From the NCBI GenBank assembly GCA_948648655.1, contig CAPKVJ010000004.1, positions 5,577 to 69,576 of the forward strand: DNA of 64,000 nucleotides, given 5' to 3'. The position numbers were made by a program, and so were the translations under genes. Numbering within the stretch: position 1 is the first letter of the stretch; the number at the start of each line of letters is the position of its first letter. The notes beneath the pieces were generated by a model, which did not search any database, had not been told where the DNA came from, and worked only from the letters and a program-made list of their open reading frames with translations. The stretch comes from an uncultured Candidatus Saccharibacteria bacterium. GTDB taxonomy: Bacteria; Patescibacteriota; Saccharimonadia; Saccharimonadales; Saccharimonadaceae. Below are positions 8,367 through 17,247 of the stretch, piece by piece.

Positions 8367-9483
8367 TGGTGACCTCCGCTGTTAAAATTTGTTGATGCGT
8401 CGTAATTGAAATTGTCTCTCCGGGTACGAAATTATGAGCTGTCCTTGAATCGGAGCGCAAAATTGCATAGCCACGTTGCAGCACCGCATTGGGGTCGAAA
8501 GAATGTAGAATTTTGACAGTTTCCGACAAAGACTGCAGCTTGAGATCGATATGATGCTGGATTTCTTGAAAGTTGTTATTCATCTGGTGATATATTTTAT
8601 CGCGTACTGTAGTGATTTGATGGTCGAATTCCCGCTGAATTTGGGTTTTAATATTCATTAGGTGAATATTCATCGCTGATCGATCAGGGACCAGAATTTC
8701 GGCGGCGTTAGAGGGCGTGGAAGCGCGAACGTCAGCCGCGAGATCCGCTAGGCTCTCATCAACTTCGTGGCCGATGCCGGTCAATACCGGTATGCGACTG
8801 GTTGCAATTGCACGAACAAGCTGTTCGTCATTAAAGGCGGAGAGGTCGTCAGCACTGCCACCACCGCGAAGAATGACAATAACTTCGACTTCACCACGTT
8901 GGTTGAAAGCGTCGAGTGCGCGGGTGATTTGTTCTGGAGCGGAAATCCCCTGCACTAGTGTATTAATCGTAAATATCTTGATCCCGCCCCAACGATTATC
9001 GATGATCTTAAGGAAATCACGGTAGCCAGCGGCAGCAGTGGAAGAAATGACGCCGATTTTGGTTAAATCTGAAGGGAGAGGGCGTTTTTTGGTGGGGTCA
9101 AAAAGGCCTTCAGCGGTGAGCTTTCGCTTCAGAAGCTCAAAACTTTTCTTGATGTTCCCTGCGCCGAGTGGTAGCACTTTCTGAACTGTGAGTGAAAACT
9201 TGCCCCAACGTGTAAGTTTTGGGATGGCTCGCACTTGGATTTTCATACCATCAGAGATTGGCGCAGTGAGCTGATTTACGGGCATGAAGCAATTGACAGT
9301 AAATTCATCTTCCTTGAGGTCGAAAAAGACCCATTTGCCTTGATTAACTTTGAAACTTGCGACTTCGCCTTCAATGATTACGTTAGGAAAAGAATATTCC
9401 AGGATTTGGTTACAAACTGCGATAAAACCTGCGACCGTAAAGGTTGGTTCGGAAGAGGTATTGATAGAATCTATTGCGGACAT
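8344..9483 (-). CDS. xseA: Exodeoxyribonuclease VII large subunit
   Basis: Catalytic subunit of exonuclease VII, which trims single-stranded DNA in repair and recombination. The N-terminal OB-fold (FPNVIIEGEVASFK) leads into the Exonuc_VII_L catalytic region. That region has the conserved stretches VISSTAAAGYRDFL, VILRGGGSADDLSAFNDE and TGIGHEVDESLADLAAD. A long coiled coil follows, and RGYAILR lies near the end. The 379-residue length is slightly short but complete. It overlaps xseB at its 3' end. Confidence 0.95.
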   Translation of the reverse strand: MSAIDSINTSSEPTFTVAGFIAVCNQILEYSFPNVIIEGEVASFKVNQGKWVFFDLKEDEFTVNCFMPVNQLTAPISDGMKIQVRAIPKLTRWGKFSLTVQKVLPLGAGNIKKSFELLKRKLTAEGLFDPTKKRPLPSDLTKIGVISSTAAAGYRDFLKIIDNRWGGIKIFTINTLVQGISAPEQITRALDAFNQRGEVEVIVILRGGGSADDLSAFNDEQLVRAIATSRIPVLTGIGHEVDESLADLAADVRASTPSNAAEILVPDRSAMNIHLMNIKTQIQREFDHQITTVRDKIYHQMNNNFQEIQHHIDLKLQSLSETVKILHSFDPNAVLQRGYAILRSDSRTAHNFVPGETISITTHQQILTAEVTNAQKRNQ

Positions 9484-9509
9484 GATAAAACAATCAGACT
9501 CCCACAGGC

Positions 9510-10589
9510 CTAACGGTCATACTGCTCGATTTCGGCTTTTTCTCTGCGACCGATTTTTGAGATAGAATGTTGGTAAAAACCGTAACCGCTAACAATTGTA
9601 CTAGCAAGCACGATGACGCGAGTCATCAAAACAACTACTGCTGACAAACCTGGATCGACGCCGAGACTGGCCATGATCCCGACCATACCGAGCTCATAAA
9701 GACCATAGGGCACAATGGCGCCCATAACCGAGCCAATTGCTTCGCCAATCATAATTTGTGGCAAGATTTCAGGATGACCCATGCTGGCAGCGACAATCCA
9801 GTAAGTGGCAATTTCCAAGAAACTATAGATTATACCCCAAAGTGCCGGGCGGATTAACATCTTTTTGTTGCGTCGAGCAGTCATTAAGTCTTCGTGAGCG
9901 TCTCCAAGATATTTATCAACGACCTCACGCTTTAGGATTTCAGGCTTATGACCAAAAGTTACCTTTTTGACAATCCAGTTCACAGAATTGGTTGCGGCCT
10001 TTGCGAACCAATCGATGCGTTTTTTACTACTAGCGATGGTTACCGCTATGGCAATTACTGCAATAATGCCAATGCTCAAGATGGCAGTTAGACCAATTAC
10101 CCATGCGCCAGCTGCAGGAAGTGAACCGAAGATTAGTAAGAAAATAATAGCGATGATGGTCTGAAGTTGGTTAGCACAAATAGTGATGATGTAGCGTAAT
10201 ATATACATGAAACTGGCTTGGCCAGCGGTGGCTCCGAATGGCTTGAGACGCCATGTGATGTAGCCAAGTCCGCCCAGACCGCCAGCTGGAACGGCGTGGT
10301 TGACGAAGTTGAGCTCGAGCGACACTTGCATCAAGGTCCAAGCCGAGACGCGTTGAGCGTCGTTTTTGGCGCGCATATAGGAGAAAAACATTTGTCCACA
10401 ACAAAAGTACATAAATAGCTGCTCTGGAATGAGCAAAAGTAAAACTAAAATATTAGTCTCTCCGAGATGCCCCAGTGCTGCTTGAATATCGCCAAAATTA
10501 GCATAAACGACATATATGATCAGTCCAAGCGTGATAATTGACAGGGCGGTACGAAATGAGAATTTAGGTTTGGATTTGGATTTAGTCAT
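9510..10589 (-). CDS. Flippase-like integral membrane protein (LPG synthase TM-domain / UPF0104 family)
   Basis: Polytopic membrane protein of 359 residues with about eight hydrophobic helices. Family features include a PAGGLGGLGYITW loop and a C-terminal IVPYGLYELGMVGIMASLGVDPGLSAVVVLMTRVI-type region (pattern over residues 290-325). This fold (YbhN/AglD/MprF N-terminal half) transfers or flips lipid-linked molecules. The aminoacyl-transferase half of MprF is absent. A GTTATAAT box 10 nt before the ATG suggests leaderless expression. It is divergent from the methyltransferase gene to the right. Confidence 0.8.
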   Translation of the reverse strand: MTKSKSKPKFSFRTALSIITLGLIIYVVYANFGDIQAALGHLGETNILVLLLLIPEQLFMYFCCGQMFFSYMRAKNDAQRVSAWTLMQVSLELNFVNHAVPAGGLGGLGYITWRLKPFGATAGQASFMYILRYIITICANQLQTIIAIIFLLIFGSLPAAGAWVIGLTAILSIGIIAVIAIAVTIASSKKRIDWFAKAATNSVNWIVKKVTFGHKPEILKREVVDKYLGDAHEDLMTARRNKKMLIRPALWGIIYSFLEIATYWIVAASMGHPEILPQIMIGEAIGSVMGAIVPYGLYELGMVGIMASLGVDPGLSAVVVLMTRVIVLASTIVSGYGFYQHSISKIGRREKAEIEQYDR

Positions 10590-10630
10590 GAGGGCATTAT
10601 AACATAAAACATGGTATACTAATAGTTATT

Positions 10631-11740
10631 ATGGAATATTTGGCGGTACTCGGACGTCAACCGAAAATTTCTTTGGCGGAACTAGAGGCACTTTTTGACG
10701 ATGTGAAAAGTTTGGGACCGGAATTGGCGGTTTTTAGAACGCTGGACGCGCCGGACATACGTAGGTTAGGCGGGACTCAAAAAATTGCGCTAGAGATTAG
10801 GGAGCCAGTTGGAGATTTTTTGAAAAAGTTACCGGAGGGACGGAAAATTACGCTGGGGGTTTCAGATTTTTCGACAAAAGGCTCTGCTACGTCGGCGCAG
10901 CGTGAGGCATTGAAATGGAAACGTTTTTTACAAAAAAATGGGCGCAGCGTGAGAGTAGTAGCGAATAAATCGGCTGCATTATCAAGTGCGACAAGTTTTC
11001 ATAATCACTTGTTTTATGAAAATAAAATCGAGCTTATTCGGACAAACCAAGCATATTATCGCGTGATTGGCGTGCAGAATATTGATGATTATGTGCGGCG
11101 TGATCGAGAGCGTCCGGCACGCGATGCTAAAGTCGGGATGTTGCCGCCAAAATTAGCACAGATTCTGATTAATTTGTGTGGTAACTTGCCAGACGGGACG
11201 TGTTTGTTGGATCCGTTTTGTGGGACAGGCGTAGTGCTACAAGAAGCAGTGCTGATGGGATATAACGTACAGGGGACAGACCTAAATGAGCGCATGGTAG
11301 AATATACCGAAAAAAATCTCAAATGGCTGAGCGAAAAGCTCAAGGCTAACCTTGATCCAATACTAGCAGTAGGCAATGCAATGGATTTCCAGTGGCAGCA
11401 ACCAGTGGGTCTCGTAGCCTGCGAAACCTATTTGGGTCAACCAATGTCGTTACCTCCTAACGAGATTAAACTCAAGCGAGAAAAACAAGAATGCAGTGGG
11501 ATTATTCGGGGTTTTCTGAAAAACTTGGCTAGTCAGATTGGAGCCGGAATGCCTGTGGTGATTGCTGTGCCAGCTTGGCTACGACCAGATGGGCACTACG
11601 AAAGGCTGAATATTCTTGACGAAATAGATAATCTGGGCTATAATGTAGAGAGTTTTAAGAATTTGCAGCAAAGTGATCTGCTGTATCACCGTGAGAAGCA
11701 GATTGTTGCTCGGGAAATAATAGTTTTAAGGAAAAAATAA
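10631..11740 (+). CDS. TRM11-like SAM-dependent RNA methyltransferase
   Basis: Class I methyltransferase of 369 residues. An N-terminal THUMP-like region (MEYLAVLGRQPKISLAELEALF) is followed by motif I LLDPFCGTGVVLQEA near 195-210 and the acidic loop GTDLNERMVEYTEKNL. These fit the Trm11/RlmKL class that modifies guanine N2 in tRNA. The usual catalytic DPPY/NPPY motif is not visible. At its expected place is ACETYLGQP, so the chemistry or substrate may differ. A GGTATACTAATAG box lies just before the ATG. The stop codon is 1 nt before rpmA, so the two share a transcript. Confidence 0.78.
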   Translation: MEYLAVLGRQPKISLAELEALFDDVKSLGPELAVFRTLDAPDIRRLGGTQKIALEIREPVGDFLKKLPEGRKITLGVSDFSTKGSATSAQREALKWKRFLQKNGRSVRVVANKSAALSSATSFHNHLFYENKIELIRTNQAYYRVIGVQNIDDYVRRDRERPARDAKVGMLPPKLAQILINLCGNLPDGTCLLDPFCGTGVVLQEAVLMGYNVQGTDLNERMVEYTEKNLKWLSEKLKANLDPILAVGNAMDFQWQQPVGLVACETYLGQPMSLPPNEIKLKREKQECSGIIRGFLKNLASQIGAGMPVVIAVPAWLRPDGHYERLNILDEIDNLGYNVESFKNLQQSDLLYHREKQIVAREIIVLRKK

Positions 11741-11741
11741 G

Positions 11742-12014
11742 ATGTCACATGTCAAAGCTGGCGGTACCGCCAAAAATATTCACAACAATGCTGGTCAAAG
11801 GCTGGGAGTTAAGCGTTTTGGCGGGCAAAAAGTCCGGAATGGTGAAGTTTTAGTACGTCAAACTGGCGCAACGAAAATTGCTGGTCCTGGCACCTATATG
11901 AGTCGCAATTTTACGATTCATGCCGCGAAAGATGGCGTGGTGACTTTTGTAAAGACCAAAAAATGCCATTTTTCGGGTAAAAATGTTCCTCGTGTACGCG
12001 TGGAAGTACGATAA
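11742..12014 (+). CDS. rpmA: 50S ribosomal protein bL27
   Basis: Large-subunit ribosomal protein near the peptidyl-transferase centre. The 90-residue chain has the conserved KAGGTAKN...RLGVKRFGGQKVRNGEVLVRQTG pattern and the GPGTYMSRNFTIHAAKDGVVTF segment. It lies immediately behind the TRM11-like gene instead of next to rplU as in many bacteria. No cleavable N-terminal extension of the Firmicutes type is present. A strong terminator follows. Confidence 0.95.
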   Translation: MSHVKAGGTAKNIHNNAGQRLGVKRFGGQKVRNGEVLVRQTGATKIAGPGTYMSRNFTIHAAKDGVVTFVKTKKCHFSGKNVPRVRVEVR

Positions 12015-12036
12015 CTGCAATAGTGTTTGATGTAAA

Positions 12037-12066
12037 AAATATGCTCCTTTATGGGAGCATATTTTT
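12037..12066 (+). terminator. Rho-independent terminator after rpmA
   Basis: Arms 12037-12047 and 12054-12064 form an 11-bp stem with a 6-nt loop, followed by a T-run. It also fits the convergent pilin-like gene. Confidence 0.9.
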
Positions 12067-12081
12067 ATTATGTATATCGCT

Positions 12082-12558
12082 CTAAAACACGCTCGTCAAT
12101 ACAAAGTTTACAATAGCAAAGGCGAGTAGGGAGATAAGTAGACCGACTACACTATAGATGATTGTGTTTTGTGCTTTTTTAGCTTTTGCTGCATCACCTT
12201 GTGAAGTAGCATAACTAATACCACCTAATACAATCATGGCTACTGATACGATACCAACCACACCGACGATGACGTTGATAACTGTGGCGACAGTCGACAT
12301 GACATCCCTACCATCTTCGTCAGGAATGACATTACACTGGGCGATATTTTTAGGTTTCTTATCCTCATCTGCAGGCCAGTTATATTTATTTGTACCGTCT
12401 GCGTTCTTATCATTTCTGTGTTTATAGATTGAAGACTTGGGGCATTCCTTATCTGGGTCGAATGCAGCAGAAGCATCTTGGTAAGAACCAACGACCGATA
12501 CGCCGACAATGCTGCTACAGACGATAAGGCCAGCGGCTAGTAAATTTTTGATTGACAT
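12082..12558 (-). CDS. VirB2/TrbC-like pilin subunit candidate
   Basis: Secreted 158-residue protein. A Sec signal peptide (LLAAGLIVCSSIVGVSVV, cut near DASAA|FDP) precedes a soluble acidic region of about 55 residues with two cysteines. Two long hydrophobic helices at the C-terminus are separated by a short basic loop (SQGDAAKAKKAQ). That two-helix hairpin is the hallmark of VirB2/TrbC-type conjugative pilins and of many small CPR membrane proteins. The chosen ATG has AAAGGAGAAAAC before it; the frame is open 18 codons upstream. No other type IV secretion gene is seen here. Confidence 0.75.
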   Translation of the reverse strand: MSIKNLLAAGLIVCSSIVGVSVVGSYQDASAAFDPDKECPKSSIYKHRNDKNADGTNKYNWPADEDKKPKNIAQCNVIPDEDGRDVMSTVATVINVIVGVVGIVSVAMIVLGGISYATSQGDAAKAKKAQNTIIYSVVGLLISLLAFAIVNFVLTSVF

Positions 12559-12649
12559 AATTGTTTTCTCCTTTGTTATGATTATACACTGGCGTAATAG
12601 ATATGCAAACAAAATACCGAAACCGAGCTGGGTATGCTATAATATTAGC

Positions 12650-14554
12650 ATGAGCAAGATTTTGATTATTGGGAATGTACTTAAAGATGTTTATCTGAAA
12701 TTGGACGGGCATGGAAATGATTTTGAGACTGACGGGCAAGGGATCAATTGGCTTGAGCTGGGGTTTAACGGTGAGGCGCATAATTTTTTTCGTAGGACGA
12801 GCGTTTACGGTGGGGCGGCGGTAACGCTGGCGACCTTGAGTAAACTGGGCGTCGATGCGAGTATCCTGAACTCTAAAACCGAGACAAAATCAGGAGAGTT
12901 GCTCTGGTCGGATGAGCCGACGAATTATCGTTATATTTTTTCTTACGGTGGCGGGATTACTTATTTCGTGCCGCGTGAGCGCAAAGCGACGGATTGGACA
13001 ATGCCTTCGGGAACGCCAGAGTGGATTTTGGTCGATCGATCGACGATTGTGACTGCAAAGCTGGTTGATGAAATCCGGAATTTTATTAAGTTTTCTCGGA
13101 ATACGAAGCTAGCAGTGCATGCTGAAAAGAAAATGACGCCAGATGGTCAACGTTTGGCGGAAATGGCGGATTTGTTGTTTTTGGAGGATGAGCCAGCGGT
13201 GCATATTGAAGAAAAAATCGTTGACAAGATTGACATTGATAAGCCGAATACGCAGCTGGTTTGTCATATCAGCCCGCGTAGGCTAGTGTTTGGCGAGGCA
13301 GAGGAAGTCTGGGATCTTGATCGAACTGATATGATGACACATCTGACGGTTTATTCGACGATTGTGGCGACAGTTCTGGGCGTAATAGCGGCTGGTGGCA
13401 CGCCAGAAGATGCTTTGCTGTGGGCGAGATTAAACGCCGAAAAAGCAACGCTTGACGGATCATTGAGTGCCGAAAAACTGCAGGAGCTAGCGGCAGAGGA
13501 GAGAGCAAAACGGGATAACTTAAAACTTATTTGTCGTTCCCTAGTGACTACGAGTAAAGGAGTCCTGGCGGTCGATGAATCAAAGAAAAGCTTGATCCGG
13601 AGATTTGATAAATTCGGGATTCGAATGACAGCCCAAAAAAAAGCAGAATTCTATGATTTGATGCTGACCTTACCCGATTTGAAGAATTATATAAGTGGCG
13701 TGATTTTGTCTGAAGATAATGCAAAACAAAAAATGCCTAGTGGCAAGAGGGCATTGGAATTTCTAACGGATCGAGGGATTATTTCGGGAATTAAAGCGGA
13801 TTTGGGTCTGGCGCCGATGGACAAGAATGCGGGTGAGACACATACTTTGGGCCTCGATGGATTGACGCGGAGATTGCGTGATTATTATGAGCAAGGGTTC
13901 CGGTTTACAAAATGGCGAGCGGCTTTCAGTATAGGTAAAGACCGGCCGGGCTTTTATGCCGTAGAACAAAATACAGATGAATTGGCAGAATTTGCAAAAA
14001 CTTGTCAACTAGTAGGAATTGTGCCAGTAGTAGAAGCCGATATTGTACGTGATGGCGATTTTGCAATTGAGCGAAGTATTGAGGTAACGGCAAAGGTATT
14101 AGAAGTGGTGTTTCGAAAGTTGCAGCAAAGACATGTTGATTTGGCCGGTTGCGTCCTGAAATGTAATATGGTAATTTCCGGGAGCGAAGCAGAGGTACAG
14201 GCTACTTCTAATGAAATCGGGGTGGCGACAGCGGCGATTTTAAAACATGCGGTGCCACGCTATGTGGGCGGGGTGCTGCTCCTAAGCGGTGGTCAGGAGC
14301 CAAAGGAAGCAACGAAGAACTTAACTGCCGTAATGCAGAATTCGCCTTTTGCTTGGCCAATCAGTTTTGCTTTTTCGCGGGCACTGGAAGAGCCCGTGCT
14401 TGCAACTTGGAAGGGAGAGTCTGATAATATCCGTGCGGCACAAGCTGCTTTGATACGACACTTGGAGGCGAATATCGATGCATTGCACTATGCACGAGTA
14501 GAGGGGCAAAACAGCATAGGTGATGGTAATATTGCTGTACTAGATTTGGGGTAG
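12650..14554 (+). CDS. PfkB-like kinase domain fused to class I fructose-bisphosphate aldolase
   Basis: Two-domain protein of 634 residues. Residues 1-285 have a ribokinase/PfkB fold pattern (IIGNVLKDVYLKL; GGAAVTLATLSKLG near 54). The usual DTxGAGD catalytic motif is replaced by RTDMMTHLTVYS near 224-235, so kinase activity is doubtful. Residues 290-634 are a class I FBP aldolase: GVLAVDESKKSL near 305, RFTKWRAAF near 420, and Schiff-base lysine in VLKCNMV near 503. All key aldolase residues are kept. The aldolase step splits fructose 1,6-bisphosphate. GCTATAAT lies about 6 nt before the ATG, suggesting a leaderless message. The frame continues 47 codons upstream without a plausible domain. 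Confidence 0.9.
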   Translation: MSKILIIGNVLKDVYLKLDGHGNDFETDGQGINWLELGFNGEAHNFFRRTSVYGGAAVTLATLSKLGVDASILNSKTETKSGELLWSDEPTNYRYIFSYGGGITYFVPRERKATDWTMPSGTPEWILVDRSTIVTAKLVDEIRNFIKFSRNTKLAVHAEKKMTPDGQRLAEMADLLFLEDEPAVHIEEKIVDKIDIDKPNTQLVCHISPRRLVFGEAEEVWDLDRTDMMTHLTVYSTIVATVLGVIAAGGTPEDALLWARLNAEKATLDGSLSAEKLQELAAEERAKRDNLKLICRSLVTTSKGVLAVDESKKSLIRRFDKFGIRMTAQKKAEFYDLMLTLPDLKNYISGVILSEDNAKQKMPSGKRALEFLTDRGIISGIKADLGLAPMDKNAGETHTLGLDGLTRRLRDYYEQGFRFTKWRAAFSIGKDRPGFYAVEQNTDELAEFAKTCQLVGIVPVVEADIVRDGDFAIERSIEVTAKVLEVVFRKLQQRHVDLAGCVLKCNMVISGSEAEVQATSNEIGVATAAILKHAVPRYVGGVLLLSGGQEPKEATKNLTAVMQNSPFAWPISFAFSRALEEPVLATWKGESDNIRAAQAALIRHLEANIDALHYARVEGQNSIGDGNIAVLDLG

Positions 14555-14563
14555 GAGAATGCT

Positions 14564-14593
14564 AAAGGGAGCCCGGTAGTTTGGGACTCCCTG
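14564..14593. terminator. Terminator hairpin between convergent genes
   Basis: AGGGAG at 14566-14571 pairs with CTCCCT at 14587-14592, with further internal GC pairs. The T-tract is weak. Confidence 0.55.
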
Positions 14594-14599
14594 AATTGA

Positions 14600-15307
14600 T
14601 TAGCGTGGATTGGGCAAACATTGGCTACTCGTAAAATCAGTGGTTCTATTCATGTTGTCGGCGATCCGCTCCCAATCTCGGGATAGCCACGATATTAACA
14701 GCAAGTAACTGTCCGTAGTCAGCCACCATTTGCGGTCATTGATATGCGATCCTTCCGGTAAATAGGCGGCCGGGATGTGCACTTTTATATATCGCCGATG
14801 CTCCGGCTTCTTTGACTTACGAAACCGTTCTTCTATAGTGCCATCTATCTCGCGCAATAACTCTCCGACAATACTATACTTTTTAGCTACGGCATCTTGA
14901 CTAGCCGTTACCCGCTCATGCTTGGCTAATTCGTCGGACAGTCTACCAAGCTCACGATAGAGTAGGTTGAGATTTTTCTCGGAAAAGAACCAAATAATTT
15001 TGTACGACATCGCCTGTTGGCTAGATATCCAAATAATGACGCCGGCTATGGATGCTGCGTAGCTTATAATCCCGAGAGTCATGAGAATAATAGTCGAATC
15101 CGGAATATGTCGCCCAGCCATTATGATAAATATGAACATACACATCATAAACGCAATGATCCAATGCAAGGTTATCCACGTAGGACGAAGACAATATTTA
15201 TGGTGACCTTTTAAAGAGATATGATTTTTCTTTGCTTGTTCCCTTAATTCCTGAATCTGGTTTAACGTTCTGGTTGCCTCTGGTCTCTGATTAAAAACTT
15301 CTCTCAT
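14600..15307 (-). CDS. Two-TM protein of unknown function
   Basis: Unrecognised 235-residue protein. A basic N-terminal region of about 50 residues precedes two hydrophobic helices (WIIAFMMCMFIFIIMAG and LMTLGIISYAASIAGVIIWIS). A long charged helical cytoplasmic domain follows (LYRELGRLSDELAKHERV). It has a consensus promoter with 17-bp spacing, a roughly 70-nt leader and an AAAGGAGGGC site, the same expression style as other unknown genes here (40954-41625, 21179-21766). The function cannot be assigned. Confidence 0.7.
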   Translation of the reverse strand: MREVFNQRPEATRTLNQIQELREQAKKNHISLKGHHKYCLRPTWITLHWIIAFMMCMFIFIIMAGRHIPDSTIILMTLGIISYAASIAGVIIWISSQQAMSYKIIWFFSEKNLNLLYRELGRLSDELAKHERVTASQDAVAKKYSIVGELLREIDGTIEERFRKSKKPEHRRYIKVHIPAAYLPEGSHINDRKWWLTTDSYLLLISWLSRDWERIADNMNRTTDFTSSQCLPNPR

Positions 15308-15382
15308 TGTTGCCCTCCTTTTTTGTTAAAAAGCTATGTTGCTACTACATACCAAGACAGGAAATTCCTATCTCTTACTACA

Positions 15383-15411
15383 ATTGTAGCACACTTTTGC
15401 AAAAAAGTCAA
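15383..15411 (-). promoter_or_regulatory. Consensus promoter for the 14600-15307 gene
   Basis: Minus strand TTGACT (15406-15411), 17 bp, TACAAT (15383-15388), with extended TGTGC before the -10. Confidence 0.85.
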
Positions 15412-15459
15412 TACAGGTAGCCTATGAGACTACCCGTATTGGTCTGGAGAGTGCATTCT

Positions 15460-16107
15460 TTATTCGCTAACTTTTTCGTCTGCGGCGGCTTCTTCAGTTT
15501 CGCTCGCGGTATCAGCCTCGTCTTTAGCATCACGTGCGGCAGCTTCGGCGGCTGGATCATAAACATTGGCGATAACTGTAGTTGGTTTTAATTCTTTGTC
15601 AACTAATTCTACGCCTTTTGGCAATGCTAAATCAGCGATAGTTAACTTGGATTCAGTATTGGCAAGCTTGCTACCGTCAATTGTTAGCTCCTCTGGAAGG
15701 TCAGACGGTTTAGCTTTAATCTCAACTTCTTCCAATACCTGTAGGATGACATAATGTAGCTTGGCAGCCTCTGATTGATCAAAGTTAACGACTTTGATCG
15801 GTGTAGTCGCTTCGACAACTTCGTCGGCGTTGATGGCTTGAAATTCAATATTCATAATGCGACGGCTGACTGGGTCGATGGCGACATTTTTCACAATAGC
15901 AAGCTGGTGCTTGCCATCAATTTCAAGATCAACTGGTGAGTGATAACCAACTTCATGCAAAACTTTTTCGGTCTCATTGTATGCCGAGCTAGTAGTAATT
16001 GGTTCGTTTTCGCCATATACCACCGACGGAATTTGACCTTCAGCACGCAGGGCTCCCAGTTTTTTACCTTGCGCCGTACGTCCGGACAAAATTAACTGAT
16101 TAGACAT
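15460..16107 (-). CDS. rplY: 50S ribosomal protein bL25 (CTC form)
   Basis: 5S rRNA-binding ribosomal protein of 215 residues, the long CTC version. The N-terminal L25 domain is evident (GRTAQGKKLGALRAEGQIPSVVYGENEP pattern over residues 8-36). A C-terminal TL5 beta domain and an Ala/Glu-rich acidic tail (EEAAADEKVSE) follow. AAAAGGAGTTATACTT before the start gives a good ribosome-binding site. It lies downstream of pgk on the same strand, with a 40-bp gap. Confidence 0.95.
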   Translation of the reverse strand: MSNQLILSGRTAQGKKLGALRAEGQIPSVVYGENEPITTSSAYNETEKVLHEVGYHSPVDLEIDGKHQLAIVKNVAIDPVSRRIMNIEFQAINADEVVEATTPIKVVNFDQSEAAKLHYVILQVLEEVEIKAKPSDLPEELTIDGSKLANTESKLTIADLALPKGVELVDKELKPTTVIANVYDPAAEAAARDAKDEADTASETEEAAADEKVSE

Positions 16108-16147
16108 AAGTATAACTCCTTTTCTGCGTTTATCTTTTACTATTGTA

Positions 16148-17239
16148 TCACAAATCTTCTAAACCGTCTATTCCGGGTAAGGTTTTACCAGCGAGATATT
16201 CGAGTGCTGCACCGCCGCCTGTAGAAACTAGGGTGTAGTGTAACCCTGAGTCCGTTTCGCGCAGCTTTTCAACAAACCCTGACGTATCGCCCCCGCAAAT
16301 TACCGATGTTAGGGCTGAATTCTCGCCGATAACTTTGGCTAAAATTGTCGAAGATGTTGCGTATGTGGGGTCTTCGACTTTCCCTAGACAGCCGTTCCAA
16401 AGTACGGTCTGAGCCTGCTCGATTTCGCGGACAAATTTGGCGGTAGAAACTGGTCCGATGTCGAGTCTGGTGTCTTCGCCATCCTCATCAAAATCTTCAG
16501 CGACATAAACTTTTGGATTAGTCGACTTATAACCATCAGCGGCGATTTTGCCACCGACAAGAATCTTGTCAGCGTGAGGCAGAAACTCGTCGATTAGTGG
16601 CTGTTTGTCATTGACTTTTATCCCTCCGATCATGACAACAAAAGGACGGCTCGGATTATCCAAGACTCGATCCAGTGCGTTGACTTCTTTTTCCAATAAA
16701 AGTCCAGCTACTGATGGGATAACTTTTGTAATGGCGTCAGTGGAGGCGTGTGCGCGATGGATTACAGCAAAGCCATCCTGCACGAAGATTTCGGCATGTG
16801 TTGCAGCGACGATGTCCTGAGCAAACTCCAAAGAATTAGATTTTTCTTGAGGCCAGAAACGTAGATTTTCTAGCATCAAGATGCCACCTTGTGGCAGGTC
16901 TTCAACAGCCGCCTCGACTTCTGGGCCAGAGACTTGATCAACAAAATTTACAGGGACGCTAGGCAGAAGCTCGGCCAACTTCTCCGCTACGAGCATAAGC
17001 GATAGCTTTGGGTCAGGTTTCCCATCTGGACGCCCAAGATGAGAAACAAGGATAATTTTCGCTGCATGGTGCTCTAGTAAGTATTTAAGTGTCGGCAGAC
17101 TGGAACGGATGCGCAGGTCACTAGAGATACGCATCGTACCAGATTCTGAATCTTCGACCAACGGGACGTTAAAATCGGCGCGGACAAGGATATTCTTATC
17201 CTTTACATCGACATCTCTGACTGTTTTACAGTGTAACAT
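16148..17239 (-). CDS. pgk: Phosphoglycerate kinase
   Basis: Converts 1,3-bisphosphoglycerate and ADP to 3-phosphoglycerate and ATP. At 363 residues it is about 30 shorter than usual. The N-terminal signature NILVRADFNVPL, LVSHLGRPDG, ENLRFWPQEK and the C-terminal nucleotide site CGGDTSGFVEKL with STGGGAALEYLAG are present. It follows pyk with an 8-bp gap, so pyk-pgk form an operon. The start ATG is the usual position. Confidence 0.96.
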   Translation of the reverse strand: MLHCKTVRDVDVKDKNILVRADFNVPLVEDSESGTMRISSDLRIRSSLPTLKYLLEHHAAKIILVSHLGRPDGKPDPKLSLMLVAEKLAELLPSVPVNFVDQVSGPEVEAAVEDLPQGGILMLENLRFWPQEKSNSLEFAQDIVAATHAEIFVQDGFAVIHRAHASTDAITKVIPSVAGLLLEKEVNALDRVLDNPSRPFVVMIGGIKVNDKQPLIDEFLPHADKILVGGKIAADGYKSTNPKVYVAEDFDEDGEDTRLDIGPVSTAKFVREIEQAQTVLWNGCLGKVEDPTYATSSTILAKVIGENSALTSVICGGDTSGFVEKLRETDSGLHYTLVSTGGGAALEYLAGKTLPGIDGLEDL

Positions 17240-17247
17240 TTGGCTCC

